Below, one piece after another: positions 6,707 to 12,310 of a stretch of 12,310 nucleotides of DNA. The position numbers and the translations under genes were made by a program. Source of the DNA: Candidatus Nealsonbacteria bacterium CG08_land_8_20_14_0_20_36_22 (lineage in GTDB: Bacteria > Patescibacteriota > Minisyncoccia > Minisyncoccales > GWA2-38-27); assembly GCA_002774555.1 (NCBI GenBank), contig PEYC01000050.1:1-12310 (forward strand), given 5' to 3'. The notes beneath the pieces were generated by a model. That model saw only the letters and a program-made list of their open reading frames with translations, had not been told where the DNA came from and did not search any database. Positions within the stretch are counted from its first letter, which is position 1. Each line of letters begins with the position of its first letter.

Positions 6707-7987
6707 ATGACTGAAAAGAAAGCTTGGGTGGTTTCGGTGAATATGGGTTATGGGCACCAGAGAACTGCTGGGCCCTTAAAACAATTCACCCCAAACCAGA
6801 GAGTTATCAATGCTAATGATTATTCGGGAATTCCAGAAACAGATAAAAAAATCTGGGAGTCATCCAGAAAGTTTTATGAGTTTGTTTCAAGGTTTAGAAG
6901 GATTCCCTTGATTGGGAATATGGCTTTTTCTATTTTTGACAAGTTTCAGCAAATACCTGCTTTTTACCCTCGGAGGGACTTGTCTAAACCAACCTTTAGT
7001 GTTAAGAAAATTTTCTCTTTAATTAAAAATGGCTGGGGCAAAGACCTGATTGAGAAATTAAAAATTCAAAATTCAAAATTCAAAATTAATTTGCCAATAA
7101 TTGCTACTTTTTTTACCCCGGCTTTTATGGCCGAAGAGTTTAATTATCCCGGAGAGATTTATTGCGTTGTTTGCGATGCTGATATTTCTCGGGCCTGGGT
7201 TTCTTTGGTTCCGCAAAAAAGCAGGATAAAATATTTTGCTCCGGATTCCTGGGCAATGAATCGTCTCAAGCTTTATGGCGTTAAAGAAGAAAACATATTT
7301 TTAACCGGCTATCCTTTGCCAACAGAGAATATCGGCACAGAGAAAATGGAAATTTTGAAAGAGGATTTGAGGAATCGGCTTTTGAATCTTGACCCAAAAA
7401 GAGAATATTTTAAAAAATACAAAATATTAATTGAGGCCAATTTGGGTGAGTTGCCGAAAAGGTCAAATCATCCTTTAACCATTATGTTCGCAGTTGGAGG
7501 AGCAGGCGTTCAAAAAGAAATCGGAGTAAAATTGGTCAAAAGCTTAGCGGAAAAAATAAAAAGAGGAGAAATTAAGGTGGTTTTGGCAGCCGGCATTAAG
7601 AGGGAAGTCAAGGGATATTTTGAAGAAAATACAGGAAACATTGAGATTATTTTTGCTGAAAATATAGAAGATTATTTTGAAAAGTTTAACCAGAGATTGC
7701 GGATAATTGATGTTTTATGGACTAAACCCAGCGAACTTTCTTTTTATACGGCCTTGGGAATGCCGATTATTATTGCTCCGCCGGTTGGCTCTCAGGAGGA
7801 CTTTAACCAGAAATGGCTTTTAACTCTTGGTTCAGGCACCTTACAGGAGAATCCAAATTATACCGTTCAATGGCTTTTTGATTATTTGTTCAGCGGCCGT
7901 TTGGCCGAAGCAGCAATGCAGGGTTTTATGGAAGCAGAAAAATTAGGAACTTTTAATATAAAGAGAATCATTTTTAAAAATGGCTAA
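6707..7987 (+). CDS. GT-B fold glycosyltransferase, MurG/MGDG-synthase-like
   Basis: This is probably a cytoplasmic, membrane-associated enzyme that transfers a sugar from a nucleotide donor to a lipid or glycan acceptor. The N-terminus carries VSVNMGYGHQRTA (about residues 9-21), resembling the GHxxAA acceptor loop of monogalactosyldiacylglycerol synthases. The C-terminal domain has FAVGGAGVQKE and the donor-binding block TKPSELSFYTALGMP followed by PPVGSQEDFNQ, as in the GT28/MurG group (TKPGG...PxxxQExxN). At 426 residues it has the family's usual size. A heptameric repeat (7061-7087) adds KIQNSKFKI between the two halves. The donor and acceptor cannot be told from sequence. It starts its own transcript (promoter 6670-6698), and its last 8 bases overlap the following glycosidase remnant. 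Confidence 0.75.
   Translation: MTEKKAWVVSVNMGYGHQRTAGPLKQFTPNQRVINANDYSGIPETDKKIWESSRKFYEFVSRFRRIPLIGNMAFSIFDKFQQIPAFYPRRDLSKPTFSVKKIFSLIKNGWGKDLIEKLKIQNSKFKINLPIIATFFTPAFMAEEFNYPGEIYCVVCDADISRAWVSLVPQKSRIKYFAPDSWAMNRLKLYGVKEENIFLTGYPLPTENIGTEKMEILKEDLRNRLLNLDPKREYFKKYKILIEANLGELPKRSNHPLTIMFAVGGAGVQKEIGVKLVKSLAEKIKRGEIKVVLAAGIKREVKGYFEENTGNIEIIFAENIEDYFEKFNQRLRIIDVLWTKPSELSFYTALGMPIIIAPPVGSQEDFNQKWLLTLGSGTLQENPNYTVQWLFDYLFSGRLAEAAMQGFMEAEKLGTFNIKRIIFKNG
7061..7087. repeat. AAAATTC heptamer repeat within coding sequence
   Basis: There are nearly four uninterrupted copies of AAAATTC (27 bases). They are translated within the glycosyltransferase as a hydrophilic linker (KIQNSKFKIN), so the protein tolerates them. 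The same 7-base periodicity recurs at 10034-10067 and 10900-10927. Confidence 0.75.
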
Positions 7988-8767
7988 AATTTTAAGATTC
8001 CCTCCCGGTTTTCTCTGGGGTTCTTCAACTTCGGCTTATCAGGTTGAAGGCGGGATAGAAAATTGCGATTGGGCAAAAGCATATCCAGCCGGAATGGCCT
8101 GCGACCATTATAATCGTTACCAGGAAGATTTTGATTTATTAAAATCCCTCAATCAAAACACTTATCGTTTTTCAATCGAATGGTCTAGGATTGAGCCACA
8201 AGAAGGAAGGTTTGATGAAAAAGAAATTGAGCATTATCGACAAGTAATTTTAGCCTTGAGAAAGCGTGGCATTGAACCTTTTGTTGGTCTTTGGCATTGG
8301 ACCACTCCTCTTTGGCTAACAGAAAAAGGCGGCTGGGTTAATAAAAAGATAAATTATTATTTTCACGATAGATTGAAATTTCCTTTTTTAATTCGGAACG
8401 AAAATAAGGTGCTTTCCGATTTAGGATGGGAAATATATCCCGAAGGAATTTATTATGTATTAAAAAACTTAGAAAAATATCAGAAACCTATTTATATCAC
8501 CGAAAACGGATTAGCCGATGATAAAGATTCTTTAAGAAAAGATTTCATCAAAAACCATCTTTATTGGATTCATAAAGCCATTCAGGAGAAAATTGATGTG
8601 AAGGGTTATTTTCATTGGTCTTTAATGGATAATTTTGAGTGGGACAAAAAGGTTTCGGGCCAAAATTTGGATTAGTTGAAGTTGATTATAAAACCTTATC
8701 AAGAAAACCTCGTTCTTCAGCTTTTTATTATGCTGAGATTTGTAAGAGTAATAGTTTAACAATTTAA
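7980..8767 (+). pseudogene. Family 1 glycosidase (beta-glucosidase type), internally deleted and frameshifted
   Basis: Both ends are clearly glycoside hydrolase family 1. FPPGFLWGSSTSAYQVEGG opens the barrel, WHWTTPLWLTEKGGW follows at about residues 105-119, and the nucleophile motif YITENG (Glu175) plus GYFHWSLMDNFEW close it. Between residue ~123 (NKK) and NYYF about 170 residues are missing compared with the family, including the acid/base NEP region, so hydrolysis should be impossible. The reading frame then breaks in a run of five A's (about 8646-8650). The annotated frame stops at 8675, while the next frame continues perfectly as GFGPKFGLVEVDYKTLSRK to TAA at 8767, the expected family C-terminus. 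One lost A would explain it. The start overlaps the preceding gene by 8 bp. This is a decaying gene, unless the frameshift is a sequencing error; the internal deletion would still stand. Confidence 0.88.
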
Positions 8768-8778
8768 CAATTTTATTT

Positions 8779-9660
8779 ATGTTTTGGTTGATAATCACTA
8801 TTTTAGCTTATTTTCTTTTTGCGGTTGTTTCTTTAACGGACAGATATCTTTTAATTGGCCCGCCCAATCCAAAAATATACACTTTTTATATTGGGGTCTT
8901 AGGAATTTTAGTTTTATTTTTAATTCCTTTTGTTGGTTTTTCAATCCCTGATTATTTTGAGATAATTTTCTGTTTGATTACTGGCATAATTTATACTTTC
9001 TTTCTCTTAGGACTTTTCGAGGGTTTGGAAAGATTTGAAGCATCCAGAGTAATCCCAGCCATTGGTGGATTTTTGCCAGTTTTTACCCTTGGCTTGGCCT
9101 ATTTTTTCTCTGGAGGGAAAGAAATTTTAGATTTGAAGGGAATTTTAGCTTTTATTCCTCTGGTTTTGGGCAGTGTTTTGATTTCCTGGAGGTCCTCAAT
9201 GAGAATTTCTTTGAAAAGTTTGCAAATTTCAGTTGTTACTGCTTTTCTCCTTTCTTTAACATTTGTTTTGTCAAAATATGTTTATTTAATACTTCCTTTC
9301 TGGACAGGTTTTATTTGGATAAGGATTGGAGTATTTTTAACAGCCATATTTTTTCTTTTTACAAAACAAGTAAGAAAAGAAGTTTTTTCCGGCGTTTTTG
9401 CTTTTTCCAAAAAAACTGGAGCGTTTTTTCTTTTCAACCAGGCAATTGGAGCCGGAGCTTTTGTTTTACAAAACTGGGCAATCGCTTTAGCGGGATTGGT
9501 TTATCTTTCTGTTATTAACGCTCTTCAGGGGATTCAATACGTTTTTTTGTTTGTTTTAACCATTTTGTTTTTAAAAGAAGGGCGAGCCAAAAAAATTATT
9601 TTTCAAAAAATTATAGCCATTCTGTTTATTGGAGCAGGATTAATAATTTTAATCTTATAA
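8779..9660 (+). CDS. EamA/DMT-family membrane transporter
   Basis: The 293-residue, very hydrophobic protein has about ten membrane helices in two similar halves, the pattern of the drug/metabolite transporter (EamA) superfamily. Family-like features include FEGLERFEASRVIPAIGG at the end of the first EamA repeat and LSVINALQGIQYVFLF in the second. Such proteins export small metabolites; the substrate cannot be predicted. It begins 11 bases after the end of the glycosidase remnant, without a ribosome binding site, and is followed after 6 bases by the anchored hydrolase, so the genes probably share a transcript. Short TTTAACAA repeats (8755-8774) lie just before its ATG. Confidence 0.85.
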   Translation: MFWLIITILAYFLFAVVSLTDRYLLIGPPNPKIYTFYIGVLGILVLFLIPFVGFSIPDYFEIIFCLITGIIYTFFLLGLFEGLERFEASRVIPAIGGFLPVFTLGLAYFFSGGKEILDLKGILAFIPLVLGSVLISWRSSMRISLKSLQISVVTAFLLSLTFVLSKYVYLILPFWTGFIWIRIGVFLTAIFFLFTKQVRKEVFSGVFAFSKKTGAFFLFNQAIGAGAFVLQNWAIALAGLVYLSVINALQGIQYVFLFVLTILFLKEGRAKKIIFQKIIAILFIGAGLIILIL

Positions 9661-9666
9661 AACAAT

Positions 9667-10656
9667 ATGGCAAAATTTAAAATGATTTTGTTAATTCTAT
9701 TAGTTATAATTTTAATTATCATCTGTTATTTTTTTGTTGGTTTTCCAAAACCAAAAAAAGACATTATTTGGGGAGTTAATTTTTCCCAAAAACAGGCTCA
9801 AAACTTTGGCATGGACTGGAAAGAAGTTTATTTAGCCATATTAAATGACTTGGGAGTTAGAAATATTAAACTTGCTATTTATTGGGATTTTATTGAAAAA
9901 GAAGAGGGGAAATATTATTTTGATGACTTGGACTGGCAAATTCAGCAAGCCGAAGAAAAAGGAGCTAAGCTTCTTTTAGTGCTCGGGATGAAAGTTCCGA
10001 GATGGCCGGAATGCCATCAGCCCCGCTGGGCTGAAAATCAAAAATCAAATATCAAAAATCAAAAATTGTTAGAATACGTCGAAAAGATAGTAAATAGATA
10101 CAAGAACTCGCCGGCGGTTTGGGCTTGGCAGGCGGAGAATGAATCTTTCTTTTCTTTCGGCGAGTGCCCGGAATTTGATAAGGGTTTGTTTGAGAAAGAA
10201 ATTGCTTTGGTAAGGGCGCTTGATTCTCAAAAAAGGCCTGTTATAATTTCCGATAGCGGGGAATTCTCTTTATGGTTCCGGGCAGCGAAATACGGGGATA
10301 TAATTGGAGTAACAATATATAAAAAAGCCTGGTTCAGCGAATTTAAAAGTTATATAAACTATCCTTTTCCGCCAGTTTTTTATCAACGCAAAGCCCAACT
10401 TATTAAAAATATTTTTGGGAAAGATGTTATTTGCGTTGAACTTCAGGCTGAACCTTGGGGTCCAAAACTTTTGTATGATTTGCCCTTGGAAGAACAGGAA
10501 AAGACAATGAATTTAGAGCAGTTTCAAAAAAACATTGAGTTTGCTAAAAAAACCGGCCTCAAAGAGTTTTATCTCTGGGGCGCTGAATGGTGGTATTGGA
10601 ACAAAGAGAAACAAAATAAACCGGAAATCTGGCAAGAAGCAAAGAAATTGTTTTAA
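9667..10656 (+). CDS. Membrane-anchored clan-A-type glycosyl hydrolase
   Basis: An N-terminal hydrophobic helix (residues 6-26) without an obvious cleavage site anchors the protein, placing a TIM-barrel domain outside the cytoplasmic membrane. The barrel shows clan GH-A features: IYWDFIEKEEGKYYFDDLDW (GH42/GH5-like substrate-site strand), WAWQAENES with the candidate acid/base Glu159 after Asn158, and ICVELQAEPWGP with a candidate nucleophile Glu258 (Glu262 is the alternative). At 329 residues it is short but complete. It likely cleaves a beta-linked polysaccharide or glycan; the family number and substrate are unknown. A heptamer repeat inserts ENQKSNIKNQK at about 123-133. Its last ~50 bases are duplicated downstream of the transposase (11689 on). 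Confidence 0.75.
   Translation: MAKFKMILLILLVIILIIICYFFVGFPKPKKDIIWGVNFSQKQAQNFGMDWKEVYLAILNDLGVRNIKLAIYWDFIEKEEGKYYFDDLDWQIQQAEEKGAKLLLVLGMKVPRWPECHQPRWAENQKSNIKNQKLLEYVEKIVNRYKNSPAVWAWQAENESFFSFGECPEFDKGLFEKEIALVRALDSQKRPVIISDSGEFSLWFRAAKYGDIIGVTIYKKAWFSEFKSYINYPFPPVFYQRKAQLIKNIFGKDVICVELQAEPWGPKLLYDLPLEEQEKTMNLEQFQKNIEFAKKTGLKEFYLWGAEWWYWNKEKQNKPEIWQEAKKLF
10034..10067. repeat. AAAAATC heptamer repeat within coding sequence
   Basis: About five units of a 7-base repeat (AAAAATC with one AAATATC variant and a partial first unit) are translated in frame as a Lys/Asn/Gln-rich loop in the hydrolase. It is close in sequence and period to the AAAATTC repeat at 7061-7087. Confidence 0.7.
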
Positions 10657-10786
10657 AATTAAAAAAGCTAGATTCAGAGTGAATCTAGCTTCGGAGGAGG
10701 GTGATGAAAAGCTATATTATAAAGAGCAAAATTACTAAAAGAACATTCTTATTTTATATTACCAAAAACCGAGATGTTTTATCAAG
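10603..10786. repeat. Long direct repeat, left copy
   Basis: This segment aligns with 11689-11874. It contains the last ~50 bases of the hydrolase gene, the hairpin module, an AT-rich stretch, and ACCGAGATGTTTTATCAAG, which matches the start region of the downstream GT2 gene (ACCAAGATGCCTTGTCAAG). The copies are clearly diverged but colinear, so the duplication is old. Confidence 0.8.
10665..10714. other. Covarying hairpin module, copy 1
   Basis: A perfect 12-bp stem (AAGCTAGATTCA with TGAATCTAGCTT, 3-base loop, 10665-10691) is followed by a segment (TCGGAGGAGGGTGATGAAAA and on to 10714) identical in copy 2. On the minus strand the stem is followed by TTTTTT, so it could be a terminator for a minus transcript; on the + strand it precedes a strong Shine-Dalgarno-like GGAGGAGG. 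Its role is unknown. Confidence 0.6.
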
Positions 10787-10823
10787 CCCTTCACCTTTCG
10801 GTAGCACTCCAAACTCTACCAAA

Positions 10824-10931
10824 TTCAATGAACAAATTCAATAAATATTCAATGAACTATTCAATGAACTTGGTTTATTCAATGAATTTTTAATGAACCA
10901 GGTTCAAGGTTCAAAATTCAAAATTCAATGA
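10824..10931 (+). repeat. Left-end repeat cluster of the transposase element
   Basis: TTCAATGAA occurs at 10824, 10848, 10860 and 10878, with a TTCAATAAA variant at 10837. A TGAACC-A-GGTTCA palindrome lies at 10894-10906. Four 7-base units ARRTTCA (two AGGTTCA, two AAATTCA) run from 10900 to 10927 and end directly on the ATG of the transposase, so TTCAATGA (10924-10931) contains its start codon. Apart from this the 271 bases between the hydrolase and transposase genes hold only the left long repeat. Confidence 0.8.
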
Positions 10932-11647
10932 GAAAAATCAAATTTGAAATAAATAAATTTTATCATATTTATAACAGAGGCGTGGAGAAGCGCATTATCT
11001 TCAATAATGATTATGATAAATGGAGATTTTTACAAGGAATGTTTCTATTCAATGATAAAAATTCCTCATTTGGTGTTTTGCATGAAATAGAAAGAAAAAA
11101 TAAAGGAAGAATAAATTTTAATTTATTAAAAGAATTTATTTATAAGAATACAATATACAGAAAGCCCTTGGTTAGAATTATGGCTGATTGTTTGATGCCA
11201 AATCATTACCACTTATTAGTTCAAGAAATTCAGAAAAACGGAATATCGAAGTTTATGCAAAAACTAGGAACAGGTTATGCGGGATATTTTAATAAAAAAT
11301 ATAATCGTGTTGGAAGTTTATTTCAAGGACCATTTAAGGCCGTGTTAATAAACAATGATATTTATCTGCAATATTTATTAGGCTATATAAATATTATCAA
11401 TCCAGGGCAGTTAATAGAGCCGGAATTAAAAGAGAAAGGAACAGCGAATACAGATAAAATTATGGATTTTGCAGGAAAATATTCTTTTAGCACAAACCTA
11501 GATTATTTAGGATTGAGAGAATCAATTATTATTGATAAGGGGATATTTAAAGAATTTTTTCCAACTCCAGAGAAATATAAAGAATCTATTAAAGAGTTTT
11601 TATTGAACAAAAAATATGATAAAATTAGCGACCTTTTATTAGAATAA
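10928..11647 (+). CDS. REP-associated/IS200-like Y1 transposase
   Basis: This is an HUH single-strand endonuclease. The Y1_Tnp fold opens with YHIYNRGVEKRIIF (12-25). The metal-binding His pair is His93 and His95 in MPNHYHLL, and the catalytic tyrosine is in GTGYAGYFNKKY (Tyr117 or Tyr120), followed by the family segment RVGSLFQGPFKAVLI. The 239-residue length and the GSLFQG block match the broad RAYT-like group rather than the short IS200 TnpA. No TnpB or other partner is present. The catalytic residues are intact and no frameshift is seen, so it may be active. The start codon lies inside the left-end repeat and there is no ribosome binding site, so repeat binding could couple to its expression. 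Confidence 0.9.
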   Translation: MRKIKFEINKFYHIYNRGVEKRIIFNNDYDKWRFLQGMFLFNDKNSSFGVLHEIERKNKGRINFNLLKEFIYKNTIYRKPLVRIMADCLMPNHYHLLVQEIQKNGISKFMQKLGTGYAGYFNKKYNRVGSLFQGPFKAVLINNDIYLQYLLGYINIINPGQLIEPELKEKGTANTDKIMDFAGKYSFSTNLDYLGLRESIIIDKGIFKEFFPTPEKYKESIKEFLLNKKYDKISDLLLE

Positions 11648-11683
11648 ATTCAATGAACCTGGTTCATTGAATTTTTCATTGAA
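11646..11683. repeat. Right-end palindrome of the transposase element
   Basis: Arms of 14 bases (AAATTCAATGAACC and its complement) flank a single T at 11660, forming a perfect 29-base palindrome at 11646-11674. It starts within the transposase stop codon, and another TTCATTGAA follows at 11675-11683. The TTCAATGAAC core matches the left-end units, making this the probable structured right end. Confidence 0.8.
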
Positions 11684-11758
11684 TTTTGAAAGAGAAGCAA
11701 AATAAACCGGAAATCTGACAGGAAGCAAAGAAACTCTTTTCTGATTAGAAAATTAAAA

Positions 11759-11809
11759 AAGCCAGATTCTAGACAGAATCTGGCTTCGGAGGAGGGTGAT
11801 GAAAAGCTA
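11759..11809. other. Covarying hairpin module, copy 2
   Basis: A perfect 12-bp stem (AAGCCAGATTCT with AGAATCTGGCTT, 4-base loop, 11759-11786) is followed by the same 3' segment as in copy 1. The two stems differ at two pairs (T-A versus C-G, and A-T versus T-A), each changed on both sides so pairing is kept. It lies upstream of the GT2 gene promoter. Confidence 0.6.
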
Positions 11810-11842
11810 AAAGAACTTAAAAGAACTTATATTGTAATATTG

Positions 11843-11848
11843 TATAAT
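11843..11848 (+). promoter_or_regulatory. -10 element upstream of the GT2 gene
   Basis: A perfect TATAAT ends 13 bases before the ATG, so the expected start leaves a leader of only about 6-8 bases with no Shine-Dalgarno sequence. I see no convincing -35 hexamer at the proper distance. Confidence 0.5.
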
Positions 11849-11861
11849 AGCAAAAACCAAG

Positions 11862-12310
11862 ATGCCTTGTCAAGTATCTATCATCATTCCAACTTTAAAT
11901 GAGGAAGAAGGGATTGCCAAAACAATTTGTTCTATTCCCGAGAAAATCAGGAGAGATTCAGAAGTGCTCGTGGCAGACGCTTCTGCTGATTATACCCCTA
12001 TTATCGCCCAAAATTTGGGAGCGAAAATGATAAGGACTAAAAAGGGTAAGGGTCGGCAGATGAGGTATGCTGTGGAGAAAAGCAAGGGTGATATATTAAT
12101 ATTTTTAGACGGAGACGGCACTGATCCCGCAGAATATATTCCAAAACTCTTAGAGAAATTAAAAACTGCCGACCTTGTTTTAGGTTGCAGGTCAAAAAAA
12201 ATTTTTAAAAACGATTATCCAATGATGAGAGAACTTTACAGATTTTATAGAATTTTTGTTGCCCCGCCATTTCGTTTGCTTAATTTCAGGGTTTCAGATC
12301 CTTTAGCAGG
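11862..12310 (+). CDS. Family 2 glycosyltransferase, DPM1-like (partial, runs off the right end)
   Basis: The frame is open for 149 codons to the window edge. It starts MPCQVSIIIPTLNEEEGIAKT, the nucleotide-sugar binding start of GT-A fold family 2 enzymes. The donor/metal DxD-type motif follows as LDGDGTDP (Asp83, Asp85), then a VLGCRS segment and a SDPLAG loop near the edge, as in dolichol/polyprenyl-phosphate mannose or glucose synthases. The usual VDGGSTDGT loop is altered to VADASADYTP. It probably transfers a sugar to a lipid carrier for envelope glycans, fitting the carbohydrate genes upstream. Its first codons are duplicated at about 10774-10786. Confidence 0.85.
   Translation, partial: MPCQVSIIIPTLNEEEGIAKTICSIPEKIRRDSEVLVADASADYTPIIAQNLGAKMIRTKKGKGRQMRYAVEKSKGDILIFLDGDGTDPAEYIPKLLEKLKTADLVLGCRSKKIFKNDYPMMRELYRFYRIFVAPPFRLLNFRVSDPLA

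Larger units (their letters stand above)
10824..11683 (+). mobile_element. Y1 (HUH) transposase element with TTCAATGAA-type ends
   Basis: The transposase gene is bracketed by repeats of one short sequence family: at least four TTCAATGAA units to its left and a long palindrome plus a further TTCATTGAA to its right. No terminal inverted repeats or target duplications of DDE type are seen, consistent with single-strand HUH transposition. The outer limits are estimates. A GGTAG...CTACC hairpin at 10800-10820 may belong to the left end. The element lies between the two long direct repeats. Confidence 0.65.
11689..11874. repeat. Long direct repeat, right copy, with a hydrolase gene remnant
   Basis: This copy matches 10603-10786. 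Its first ~60 bases still read as the hydrolase C-terminus in frame (KEKQNKPEI, then QEAKKLFSD and a TAG), but the Trp codon TGG has become TGA, so it is a dead 3' remnant. The matching then continues through the hairpin module and the promoter region to the first codons of the GT2 gene. Confidence 0.8.

Noticed and set aside
8640..8767. Programmed frameshift in the glycosidase
   Set aside because: The slippery-looking A5 run could suggest recoding, but the gene also lacks its central catalytic part, so ordinary decay or a sequencing error is simpler.
10704..10841. Small + frame of 45 codons after GGAGGAGGGTG
   Set aside because: It has a strong ribosome-binding-like sequence, but the corresponding frame in the second copy stops after three codons and the peptide runs into the element repeats, so it is not conserved as coding.
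10824..10931. CRISPR-like array of TTCAATGAA repeats
   Set aside because: Units are only 9-10 bases, unevenly spaced by a few bases, and no cas genes are present; they belong to the transposase element.

Overview
The window looks like a piece of an AT-rich Patescibacteria (Candidate Phyla Radiation, probably Parcubacteria-like) chromosome. The grounds are the compact, mostly co-oriented genes with little or no Shine-Dalgarno signal, an anaerobic (class III) ribonucleotide reductase, a short ComEC-like protein, small glycosyl hydrolases and transferases, a Y1-type transposase, and heptameric micro-repeats of the AAAATTC kind. This assignment is an inference from gene content and style. TGA is used as a stop (nrdD, and the minus-strand gene), so the TGA=Gly code of Gracilibacteria/Absconditabacteria does not apply.

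Layout. Bases 1-1084 hold the 3' end of ftsA followed by an FtsZ that stops exactly at the end of its globular domain. A GC-rich orphan reading frame follows directly, then a strong terminator (1250-1287). A perfect DnaA box and a good sigma70-type promoter precede the nrdD-nrdG operon (1388-4194), which supplies deoxynucleotides anaerobically. A bidirectional terminator separates it from a convergent, strikingly GC-rich minus-strand gene (4319-5200). That gene has its own near-ideal promoter and Shine-Dalgarno site and encodes an uncharacterised protein with a C-terminus rich in Cys/Phe/Tyr/Ser/Gly. Divergent from it runs a ComEC/Rec2-like channel gene (5358-6689). Next comes a GT-B glycosyltransferase-like gene with a leaderless-looking promoter. 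It overlaps a broken family-1 glycosidase that has lost its middle (including the acid/base region) and is frameshifted near its end. An EamA-type transporter and a membrane-anchored clan-A-type glycosyl hydrolase follow, so 6.7-10.7 kb is a carbohydrate/envelope region that continues into a GT2 glycosyltransferase at the right edge.

The most unusual stretch is 10.6-11.9 kb. A Y1 (HUH) transposase is embedded in TTCAATGAA-type repeats, one of which supplies its start codon. The element sits between two diverged direct repeats of about 185 bp. Each repeat carries the 3' end of the hydrolase gene, a hairpin whose two copies differ by compensatory base-pair changes, an invariant 27-nt segment, and the first bases of the downstream glycosyltransferase gene.

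The leading candidates for something undescribed are (i) the GC-rich 'foreign-style' cassettes at 1092-1211 and 4319-5200, possibly hypervariable or retroelement-diversified proteins, and (ii) the paired covarying hairpin module flanking the transposase. Neither can be settled from this window alone.
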